A stretch of DNA of 5,145 nt from the NCBI GenBank assembly GCA_946641795.1, contig CAMPBZ010000093.1, positions 1 to 5,145 of the forward strand, given 5' to 3'. The DNA comes from an uncultured Clostridia bacterium. Its GTDB lineage: Bacteria > Bacillota > Clostridia > Oscillospirales > CAG-272. Made by a program: the position numbers and the translations under genes. This document shows, one piece after another, positions 1 through 5,145 of this stretch. Each line of letters begins with the position of its first letter. The stretch's first letter is position 1. The notes beneath the pieces were generated by a model. That model saw only the letters and a program-made list of their open reading frames with translations. It did not search any database and was not told where the DNA came from.

Positions 1-812
1 TAGGGACGACTCCGCTGACGGAGCAGGTCGATGATCTCCTTGCGCCCGGTGGTAAAGCCGCCGGAAGCACCGCCAAGCGCCTTGCCAAATGTGCCGGTGA
101 TCACATCCACTCTGCCCATTACGCCGCAATATTCGGTGGCGCCGCGCCCGGTTTTGCCCACAAAGCCGGAGGCGTGGGAATCGTCCACCATGACGAGTGC
201 GCCGTATTTGTCGGCCAGATCGCAAACGCCTTTGAGGTTGGCAATAATGCCGTCCATCGAGAACACGCCGTCGGTAGCGATCATTTTGATCCGTGCGCCC
301 GCGGCATCGGCTTCCTGCAATTTGGCTTCCAGATCGGCCATATCGTTGTTTTTGTAGCGGTAGCGCTGTGCTTTGCAAAGGCGGATCCCGTCAATGATGG
401 AGGCGTGGTTGAGCTCATCCGAGATCACGGCGTCCTCTTTGCCGAGCAGAACTTCAAACAGACCGCCGTTGGCATCAAAGCAGGAGGAATAAAGAATGGT
501 ATCCTCGGTGCCGAAAAATTCGGAGACCTTTGCTTCCAGCTTTTTGTGAATGCTCTGCGTACCGCAGATAAAGCGCACCGAAGCCAGGCCGTAGCCATAG
601 TCGTCGTAGGCTTTTTTTGCCGCCGCAACAAGTTCCGGATTGTCTGCCAGGCCCAGGTAGTTGTTGGCGCACATATTGATCAGCTCTTTGCCGTCGGCAA
701 AGATATGCGCGGACTGCGGCGTAGTGATGATGCGCTCGTTCTTTTTAACGCCGGCTTCCTCAATTTCGCCCAGCGTGGTTTTGTAAAGCGCCAATGCTTC
801 TTTTTGGTTCAT
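1..812 (-). CDS. kbl: 2-amino-3-ketobutyrate CoA ligase (glycine C-acetyltransferase), 3'-truncated by window edge
   Basis: This PLP enzyme of the alpha-oxoamine synthase family cleaves 2-amino-3-ketobutyrate with CoA to give glycine and acetyl-CoA, the second step of threonine breakdown, in the cytoplasm. The first 270 codons are present; with a usual length near 398 residues, about 125 C-terminal residues lie outside the window. The PLP lysine is in TGTFGKALGGASGG at Lys244, the number used in E. coli Kbl. His136 (ELNHASIIDG), which stacks on the cofactor ring, and Asp210/His213 (VDDSHASGFVG) are also present. The ATG at 810-812 has the Shine-Dalgarno GAAGGGAG seven bases upstream. It follows tdh by 22 bases, so the two are almost certainly co-transcribed and their unstable intermediate is made and used together. 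Related enzymes such as BioF and ALA synthase share the fold, but the motif wording and the tdh neighbour favour Kbl. Confidence 0.96.
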   Translation of the reverse strand, partial: MNQKEALALYKTTLGEIEEAGVKKNERIITTPQSAHIFADGKELINMCANNYLGLADNPELVAAAKKAYDDYGYGLASVRFICGTQSIHKKLEAKVSEFFGTEDTILYSSCFDANGGLFEVLLGKEDAVISDELNHASIIDGIRLCKAQRYRYKNNDMADLEAKLQEADAAGARIKMIATDGVFSMDGIIANLKGVCDLADKYGALVMVDDSHASGFVGKTGRGATEYCGVMGRVDVITGTFGKALGGASGGFTTGRKEIIDLLRQRSRP

Positions 813-819
813 TGTGTTG

Positions 820-827
820 CTCCCTTC
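820..827 (-). promoter_or_regulatory. Shine-Dalgarno site of kbl
   Basis: GAAGGGAG on the minus strand ends seven bases before the kbl ATG (810-812). It fills most of the 22-base gap after the tdh stop and fixes the kbl start. No hairpin or promoter fits in this gap. Confidence 0.8.
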
Positions 828-834
828 GTCTGTC

Positions 835-1887
835 TTACAGTTCATTGACGTGGCTCCAATCCAGAATGACCTTGCCGGATTGCCCGGAGATCATTGCCTC
901 GAAGCCTTTTTTGTAATCTTTAATATCAAAACGGTGGGTAATGATTTTTTCCAGCGGGAAGCCGGCTTCCACCAACGCCGCCATTTTGTACCACGTTTCA
1001 TACATTTCACGGCCGTAAATGCCCTTGATGATCAGGCCGTTCCAAATAATGGTGTTGATGGGGATTTCGGTCAGGTTGCGGTTTTGAATGCCCAAAAGCG
1101 CAATTCTGCCGCCGGTGACCATACAATCGATCAGCTGTGCGAGCGCGTGGCGGTTGCCGCTCATCTCCATACCAACGTCAAAACCTTCTTTGATCCCAAG
1201 GTCGTGCATGACCTGTTTCAAATCCTCTTTGCCGGTGTTTACGGTGATGACGCCGAACTGTTTTGCAAGGTTCAGGCGGTAATCGTTGAGGTCGGTGATA
1301 ACGACGTGGCGCGCGCCGGAGAATTTGGCAATGCCCGCCGCCATAATGCCGATGGGGCCGGCGCCGGTGATGAGCACATCCTCGGCAAGGGTGGGGAAAG
1401 AGAGCGCGGTGTGCGCGGCGTTGCCGAACGGATCAAAAATGGAGTAAAGCTCCTCCGGGATCTTGGGCGACGTATGGATCACGTTGGTTGCCGGAATGAC
1501 CAGATATTCGGCAAAGGCGCCGTCCCGGTTGACGCCAACGCCCTTGGTCGCCTTGCAAAGGTGCCCCTTGCCGGCGCGGCAGTTGCGGCAGTGCCCGCAA
1601 ACAATATGTCCTTCGCCCGAAACGATATCGCCGACTTTGCAGTTTTCTACACCGTCGCCGATCTCAACGATCTCGCCTACGTACTCGTGCCCGGCGGTGG
1701 TGCCCAGCTTGATGGTTTCCTGCGCCCATTCGTTCCATTGCCAGATATGTACGTCGGTACCGCAAATGGCGGTTTTGTGAATTTTGATTTTAACTTCTCC
1801 GTGTCCAACTTCCGGGATCGGTACGCGCTTCATTGTCAGGCCTTCCTCGGGTTTATCCTTGACCAGCGCCCACATAGTTTGTTGCAT
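835..1887 (-). CDS. tdh: L-threonine 3-dehydrogenase, zinc-dependent MDR family
   Basis: This enzyme oxidises L-threonine with NAD+ to 2-amino-3-ketobutyrate, the substrate of the kbl product encoded next. The 350-residue protein is close to the E. coli enzyme (341). It has the medium-chain dehydrogenase layout: an N-terminal GroES-like domain with catalytic zinc ligands Cys42 (AICGTDVH), His67 and Glu68 (GHEYVGE), and a structural zinc site with Cys97, Cys100, Cys103 and Cys111. A Rossmann domain follows, with GAGPIG at 175-180 and Asp199 ending the second beta strand, which favours NAD+ over NADP+. The open frame continues upstream to an ATG at 1978-1980 inside thrC. The start at 1885-1887 is preferred because it has a Shine-Dalgarno nine bases upstream and because the extra 31 residues do not resemble the family. 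Sorbitol or butanediol dehydrogenases are the main alternatives, but the ICGTDVHIW and NEW region and the kbl neighbour argue for Tdh. Confidence 0.96.
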   Translation of the reverse strand: MQQTMWALVKDKPEEGLTMKRVPIPEVGHGEVKIKIHKTAICGTDVHIWQWNEWAQETIKLGTTAGHEYVGEIVEIGDGVENCKVGDIVSGEGHIVCGHCRNCRAGKGHLCKATKGVGVNRDGAFAEYLVIPATNVIHTSPKIPEELYSIFDPFGNAAHTALSFPTLAEDVLITGAGPIGIMAAGIAKFSGARHVVITDLNDYRLNLAKQFGVITVNTGKEDLKQVMHDLGIKEGFDVGMEMSGNRHALAQLIDCMVTGGRIALLGIQNRNLTEIPINTIIWNGLIIKGIYGREMYETWYKMAALVEAGFPLEKIITHRFDIKDYKKGFEAMISGQSGKVILDWSHVNEL

Positions 1888-1896
1888 CGTGTTTTT

Positions 1897-1904
1897 TCCT
1901 TCTT
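1897..1904 (-). promoter_or_regulatory. Shine-Dalgarno site that decides the tdh start
   Basis: AAGAAGGA on the minus strand lies nine bases before the ATG at 1885-1887, inside the 44-base thrC-tdh gap. It supports this start over the in-frame ATG 93 bases upstream, which lies within the thrC coding region. The rest of the gap is A/T-rich with no convincing stem-loop, so I see neither a terminator nor a separate promoter between thrC and tdh. Confidence 0.75.
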
Positions 1905-1931
1905 TCCGGTTGTATTTTGAGTTTTGAAAAA

Positions 1932-3410
1932 TTATTTGACAAATTGCAAAACGCGGTCGGGCATCTCGCTCGGCGCGCAAACTTCTTTGAAGCGGACGGT
2001 GCGATCCTTCAATCCGGCAAGCGGATAGGGAATTGCAACGCCGGTCAGCGCGGTCAGCTCGTCAAGCGCTTCCAGGTCGCCGGCAGGCTCCTTTTTGGCA
2101 ATCGAACGGAACACGTTGTTTGCAAACTTGTAGGGACTTGCTGTGGAGTCCACCACCATTGGGAGCTTGTCGCCGCTTTCCTTGATATAGGCTTGCGCGG
2201 CATAAAGCGCCACCGCCGTGTGCGGGTCGGCAAGGTAGCGGTCCTCGTTCCAGAATTTGCGAATGGTGCTTGCCGTTTCCTCTTCGCTTGCAAAGTATCC
2301 TGCAAAATCCTTTTGAATGGCGGCAAGCGTTTCTGCCTCTACGGCATATTTGCCGGTTTCGGTCAGCTGTTTCATATAGCCAGCCGTCTTTTCCGTTCCG
2401 GTGGTTGCCCAAAGCAGGCGTTCCAGATTGCTGGAAATGAGAATGTCCATTGAGGGCGACATTGTGAGATAGAAGGAACGGTTGCGGTCGTAAACGCCGG
2501 TGGTGAGAAAATCGGTGAGAATGTTGTTGGAGTTGGAAGCGCAAATGAGTTTGCCGATCGGCAGACCCATCCGTTTGGCAAGGTAGGCGGCAAAAATGTT
2601 GCCGAAGTTGCCGGTTGGAACGCAGACGTTGAAAGGCTCGCCGGGCTTGCGTTTGCCGGCGTTGATAAGATCGCAGTAAGCAGAAATGTAGTAAACGATT
2701 TGCGGCGCGAGACGCCCCCAGTTGATGGAGTTGGCGCTGGAAAGGAAATAGCCCTTTTCGTTCAGCAGTTTTGCAATTTCGGCATTGCCGAAGATTTGTT
2801 TAACGCCGGTTTGCGCATCGTCAAAGTTGCCGCGAATGGCGCAGACCGAAACATTGCCGCCTAGTTGCGTTGCCATTTGCAGTTTTTGCACCTTGCTGAC
2901 GCCGTCCACCGGGTAGAAAGCGATGATTTTGATTTGTTCCAGATCGCGGTAGCCTTCCAGTGCGGCTTTGCCGGTGTCGCCCGAGGTGGCAACCAGAATG
3001 AGCGCCGTGCGGGTCTCACCAATTTTTTTGAGCGCGCGGGAAAGCAGGCGCGGCATAATTTGCAGCGCCATATCCTTGAAGGCGGCGGTGGGGCCGTGCC
3101 AGAGTTCAAGCACATTCAAAGTATCGTCCAAAGCCACCAGCGGTGCGGCGCCGCCGACAAAGGAAGTTTCCGCATAAACGGCGCGGCAATCGGCAAGCAG
3201 TTCCTCCTCGGTGTAGTCTGAAAGGTACAGCGAAAGGATTTTTGCAGCTCTTTCGGGGTAGGAGAGCTTGCAAAGGGCGACAATGTCATCCCCGGAAAGC
3301 TGTGGGATGGTTTCGGGAACGAACAGGCCGCCGTCCGGCGCCAGACCGCGGGCAATGGCCTGCGCGGCGGTTACTTTTTGTGCGTGTCCTCGAGTACTGA
3401 TAAAGTTCAT
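1932..3410 (-). CDS. thrC: Threonine synthase, PLP-dependent (long form)
   Basis: Threonine synthase converts O-phospho-L-homoserine and water to L-threonine and phosphate, the last step of threonine synthesis, in the cytoplasm. The 492-residue protein opens with the threonine-synthase N-terminal domain (STRGHAQKVT, then GLAPDGGLFVPE at 22-33). The PLP domain follows. The cofactor lysine is Lys112 in HGPTAAFKDMALQ, SGDTG lies at 143-147, SANSINWGRL at 225-234, and the phosphate-binding loop PTGNFGN at 265-271. Its length fits the longer fold-type II group (about 480-515 residues, as in yeast Thr4 and Corynebacterium) rather than the shorter E. coli ThrC (428). A strong AAAGGAGG precedes the ATG by nine bases. 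It lies 25 bases after the dipeptidase stop and 44 bases before tdh, placing threonine formation directly ahead of threonine breakdown. No homoserine kinase or homoserine dehydrogenase gene is in the window. Confidence 0.97.
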   Translation of the reverse strand: MNFISTRGHAQKVTAAQAIARGLAPDGGLFVPETIPQLSGDDIVALCKLSYPERAAKILSLYLSDYTEEELLADCRAVYAETSFVGGAAPLVALDDTLNVLELWHGPTAAFKDMALQIMPRLLSRALKKIGETRTALILVATSGDTGKAALEGYRDLEQIKIIAFYPVDGVSKVQKLQMATQLGGNVSVCAIRGNFDDAQTGVKQIFGNAEIAKLLNEKGYFLSSANSINWGRLAPQIVYYISAYCDLINAGKRKPGEPFNVCVPTGNFGNIFAAYLAKRMGLPIGKLICASNSNNILTDFLTTGVYDRNRSFYLTMSPSMDILISSNLERLLWATTGTEKTAGYMKQLTETGKYAVEAETLAAIQKDFAGYFASEEETASTIRKFWNEDRYLADPHTAVALYAAQAYIKESGDKLPMVVDSTASPYKFANNVFRSIAKKEPAGDLEALDELTALTGVAIPYPLAGLKDRTVRFKEVCAPSEMPDRVLQFVK

Positions 3411-3419
3411 TTGATTGAT

Positions 3420-3427
3420 CCTCCTTT
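3420..3427 (-). promoter_or_regulatory. Strong Shine-Dalgarno site of thrC
   Basis: AAAGGAGG on the minus strand ends nine bases before the thrC ATG (3408-3410). It is the closest match to the anti-SD consensus in the window, suggesting efficient thrC initiation. The 25-base gap holds no leader peptide or T-box, so any control of thrC by threonine would have to act further upstream or at the enzyme. Confidence 0.8.
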
Positions 3428-3435
3428 GAGGTTTT

Positions 3436-4362
3436 TTATTTCAAATTTTTCTTTGCAAAAGAATAAGCGTTTTCAAAAAGCAGGTTGCAAATCAGCCGTT
3501 CCGGGTAGTTGCGGGAAAGCAACAGGTCGGCCAGCTTGGAAATATCCCGGATGGTTTGAACGCCGGCAGGGAGATTAGCACCGTCCCAGTCGCCGCCCAT
3601 ACAAAGCGCGTGCTCGGCACCTTGTTCCAAAAAGTATTCGATGTGGGGGAGCAGATCGGCAACGGTTGCATTGCCGTCTTTCTTCAAAAAAGCGGTATAA
3701 AGATTGAGCCCGATCACGCCGCCCGAGGCGAGGATTTTGGCGATTTGCCCGCGCGAGAGATTGCGAGAGACCGGGCAAATTGCCGCGGCGTTGGAATGCG
3801 AGGCAATGACCGGGCGGTTTTGCGCGGCGGCAAGCTCGAAGATCTCGTCGGCCGATTTTGCAGAAGCGTGCGAAATATCGGCGATCATCCCCAGCGAAAT
3901 GGCTTTTTCAATGGCCGACCGACCGAACGCGGTCAATCCGGCGCTGGTGTCATGCGAGCCGCCCATGCAGGTTTCTCCCGCCCAAAGAGGGGTCAGAATT
4001 CGCACACCGAGATCATAGGCTTCCTTTACGCGGTCGGGGCGACCGGCAAAAATGCGCGCGTCCTCAATGCCGAACAAGAGGGAAACGCCCGGCTTGCGCG
4101 GCGGGCAGGCCGTTAGTGCCGAAGCGGCGCCGGAGGCGACCGAAGGATCGGCCAGCAAGTTTTGCCGCATTGCAAGAAAACGGCTCCAACCGGCTTCGTC
4201 ATCCAGCTTCGGCGAGGTAAAAAAGGCCATAACCTGGATGTATTGCGCAAAGTTTGCGGCGTTTTCCAGGGAAACGTGAAAATCGTTTTTTGCAAGCGGT
4301 TGCTTTTTTGCAAGCATGACCGAAGCGGTATCGCAATGCAGATCGAACAGGGAAAGCTTCAT
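3436..4362 (-). CDS. Dipeptidase, peptidase family M19 (membrane/renal dipeptidase type)
   Basis: M19 enzymes are binuclear zinc amidohydrolase-fold peptidases that hydrolyse dipeptides, some accepting a D-residue at the C-terminal side. The 308-residue protein carries the family metal ligands in order: His9 and Asp11 (DLHCDT), Glu100 (GIEDA), His165 (DISHAS) and His189 (ASHSNA). Asp258 (GGDWDG) is the likely late catalytic aspartate and Arg200 (SRNLS) the usual substrate-site arginine. The conserved GGVIGLNLY stretch is at 214-222. The N-terminus has no signal peptide and there is no transmembrane segment, so it should be cytoplasmic, unlike mammalian renal dipeptidase. It is at the short end for the family. 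The start is supported by GGAGGTG just upstream. It follows yraN by 16 bases and precedes thrC by 25. A role in recycling dipeptides for the amino-acid pool is plausible from context, but the substrate cannot be read from sequence. Confidence 0.92.
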   Translation of the reverse strand: MKLSLFDLHCDTASVMLAKKQPLAKNDFHVSLENAANFAQYIQVMAFFTSPKLDDEAGWSRFLAMRQNLLADPSVASGAASALTACPPRKPGVSLLFGIEDARIFAGRPDRVKEAYDLGVRILTPLWAGETCMGGSHDTSAGLTAFGRSAIEKAISLGMIADISHASAKSADEIFELAAAQNRPVIASHSNAAAICPVSRNLSRGQIAKILASGGVIGLNLYTAFLKKDGNATVADLLPHIEYFLEQGAEHALCMGGDWDGANLPAGVQTIRDISKLADLLLSRNYPERLICNLLFENAYSFAKKNLK

Positions 4363-4366
4363 AGCG

Positions 4367-4373
4367 CACCTCC
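4367..4373 (-). promoter_or_regulatory. Shine-Dalgarno site of the M19 dipeptidase gene
   Basis: GGAGGTG on the minus strand lies in the 16-base gap after the yraN stop, with its GGAGG core six bases from the ATG at 4360-4362. This fixes the dipeptidase start and leaves no room for a terminator or promoter. Confidence 0.75.
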
Positions 4374-4378
4374 GGCGG

Positions 4379-4774
4379 TTAATAACTGCTTTTCACGTCC
4401 TTGATGCGGCGGATGCGAAAGACCTTGTTTCTGGTCATCCAAACTTCAATAATATCCATCCGCTGTTTTTTCCAGGTGGGGTGTTGGCGCAAATACTGCA
4501 CGGCCGCCTGTTTGGTAAAGCGGATTTTTCGTTCGTCCACCGCGCGCCCCGGAGCCGGGGCGTCTTCGTCGTCTTTTTCGCGGTAGTTCCGCGTTTTTAC
4601 TTCCACAAACACAACCGAAAACAGCGATTCGGCAATCAGGTCGATCTCGTATTTTCCGGCGCGAAAGTTGCGGGCTTTGATCCAATATCCGCGCCGCCGC
4701 AGGTAATTGGCGGCTTTCCGCTCGCCAAGATCGCCGATCTCTTTTGTAGTTGGCTTTGAAAAATCAAGTCCCAT
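4379..4774 (-). CDS. yraN: YraN/UPF0102 family protein, predicted nuclease fold
   Basis: This 131-residue protein has the YraN (UPF0102) family layout and about the usual length (115-130). The parts are GDLGERKAANYL at 14-25, the RRGYWI and RNFR elements at 27-38, YEIDLIAE at 42-49 and VFVEVKTR at 55-62, then the basic AVDERK segment. Glu18, Asp45, Glu58 and Lys60 match the D-E-x-K signature of the restriction-endonuclease-like fold, so a metal-dependent DNA nuclease or Holliday-junction-related role is predicted for the family. The exact function remains poorly established. The usual GEID motif reads YEID here, a mild change. The ATG lies two bases after the rnhB stop with only a weak GGA upstream, so translation is probably coupled to rnhB. 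Adjacency to rnhB is widespread in bacteria and supports the call. Confidence 0.9.
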   Translation of the reverse strand: MGLDFSKPTTKEIGDLGERKAANYLRRRGYWIKARNFRAGKYEIDLIAESLFSVVFVEVKTRNYREKDDEDAPAPGRAVDERKIRFTKQAAVQYLRQHPTWKKQRMDIIEVWMTRNKVFRIRRIKDVKSSY

Positions 4775-4776
4775 TT

Positions 4777-5145
4777 TTATTTTTCATCCAAAAAGCGAAT
4801 GAAGAGCTTCCGGTGGATGGGCGAAGGGCCGTACTGCCGGAGCGCGTCCATATGCGCTTTGGTGCCGTAGCCCTTGTGCTTGGCAATGCCGTATTGCGGG
4901 TAGGCGCGGTCCAGCTCCTCGCAAAGTCGGTCACGGTGAACTTTTGCAAGAATGGACGCCGCCGCAATGCTGGGGGAAATGGCGTCGCCGTGGATCACGG
5001 CGCGCGCCGGAATGGGGAAATCGCGGGCGATATTGCCGTCGATCAGCGCGTAGTCGGCCGGGATTTGCAGGCCGGCAATAGCGCGGCGCATGGCAAGCAG
5101 ATCGGCTTCCAGAATGTTCAGCCGGTCAATTTCTTCCACGCTCGC
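4777..5145 (-). CDS. rnhB: Ribonuclease HII, 5'-truncated by window edge
   Basis: RNase HII nicks RNA in RNA-DNA hybrids and at single ribonucleotides in DNA, for ribonucleotide repair and primer removal. The C-terminal 122 residues are present; the N-terminal part with the first two catalytic acids (Asp-Glu) lies beyond 5145. The remaining two catalytic aspartates are visible at fragment residues 36 (LIDGN) and 54 (HGDAIS), 18 residues apart as in the E. coli enzyme (Asp108 and Asp126). They are followed by AAASILAKVHRD and by HKGYGT and SPIHRK near the C-terminus. The frame is open to the window edge, and the first residues align with the family region before EEIDRLNI. The GTG at 5137-5139 is therefore internal and not a start. 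The gene ends two bases before yraN. Confidence 0.95.
   Translation of the reverse strand, partial: ASVEEIDRLNILEADLLAMRRAIAGLQIPADYALIDGNIARDFPIPARAVIHGDAISPSIAAASILAKVHRDRLCEELDRAYPQYGIAKHKGYGTKAHMDALRQYGPSPIHRKLFIRFLDEK

Noticed and set aside
611..620. A run of seven T (A on the coding strand) in kbl that could be a frameshift or sequencing-error site.
   Set aside because: The Kbl reading frame continues normally on both sides with conserved motifs, so there is no sign of a frameshift.
174..848. A 224-codon plus-strand open frame antisense to kbl.
   Set aside because: It is in codon register with kbl and has no family features; kbl itself has its catalytic residues at the expected positions.
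814..1920. A 368-codon plus-strand open frame spanning all of tdh.
   Set aside because: It is the in-register mirror of tdh, starts at a GTG without a ribosome site, has no recognisable motif, and is explained by lack of TTA, CTA and TCA codons in tdh. The minus-strand product matches a known family with all zinc ligands.
1888..1931. A possible terminator or promoter in the thrC-tdh gap, the longest in the window.
   Set aside because: The 44 bases are A/T-rich but contain no inverted repeat followed by a T-run on the minus strand, and no spaced -35/-10 pair that I would defend.
1888..1980. Upstream extension of tdh to an ATG at 1978-1980, overlapping the end of thrC.
   Set aside because: The added 31 residues do not resemble the Tdh N-terminus, whereas the ATG at 1885-1887 has a well-spaced AAGAAGGA.
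3556..4116. A 186-codon plus-strand open frame antisense to the M19 dipeptidase gene.
   Set aside because: It is the in-register mirror of the dipeptidase frame, with composition typical of a shadow frame and no motif.
4286..4315. A 12-base direct repeat (ttttttgcaagc at 4286-4297 and 4304-4315). On the minus strand one copy forms A-AAA-AAG in frame at dipeptidase codons 18-20, a possible -1 slippery site.
   Set aside because: The repeat simply encodes two similar Leu-Ala-Lys steps six codons apart. The zero frame gives a complete M19 protein, and I see no internal Shine-Dalgarno or clear stem-loop to stimulate shifting.

Overview
The window is a compact stretch of bacterial chromosome in which every supported gene lies on the minus strand. 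Read in the direction of transcription (from high to low coordinates) the order is rnhB (5'-truncated by the window edge), yraN, an M19-family dipeptidase, thrC, tdh and kbl (3'-truncated by the other edge). The gaps between genes are 2, 16, 25, 44 and 22 bases. About 98% of the window is therefore coding, and there is no room for a tRNA, an rRNA, an IS element or a riboswitch. No terminator hairpin is visible in any gap. The simplest reading is one polycistronic transcript that starts outside the window beyond 5145.

The organism looks like a moderately GC-rich Firmicute, probably a clostridial gut-type lineage (Oscillospiraceae/Ruminococcaceae-like). The reasons are purine-rich Shine-Dalgarno sequences before most genes, the rnhB-yraN pair typical of Firmicutes and many other bacteria, and the protein sequences themselves. 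This is inference from gene order and style, not a database match. TTA, CTA and TCA codons are almost absent, which is why long open frames appear antisense to several genes.

Region by region: 4777-5145 holds the C-terminal part of RNase HII (removes ribonucleotides and RNA primers from DNA). Region 4379-4774 encodes a YraN/UPF0102 nuclease-fold protein. Region 3436-4362 encodes a cytoplasmic zinc dipeptidase of the membrane-dipeptidase (M19) family. Regions 1932-3410, 835-1887 and 1-812 encode threonine synthase, threonine 3-dehydrogenase and 2-amino-3-ketobutyrate CoA ligase.

The last three genes form a continuous route: O-phosphohomoserine to threonine, threonine to 2-amino-3-ketobutyrate, then cleavage with CoA to glycine and acetyl-CoA. 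Having the final threonine-making enzyme directly upstream of the two threonine-degrading enzymes is the most interesting point in the window. It suggests a route from aspartate-family carbon to glycine, or a threonine-balancing unit. All six proteins belong to known families, and I found no convincing evidence of a novel system.
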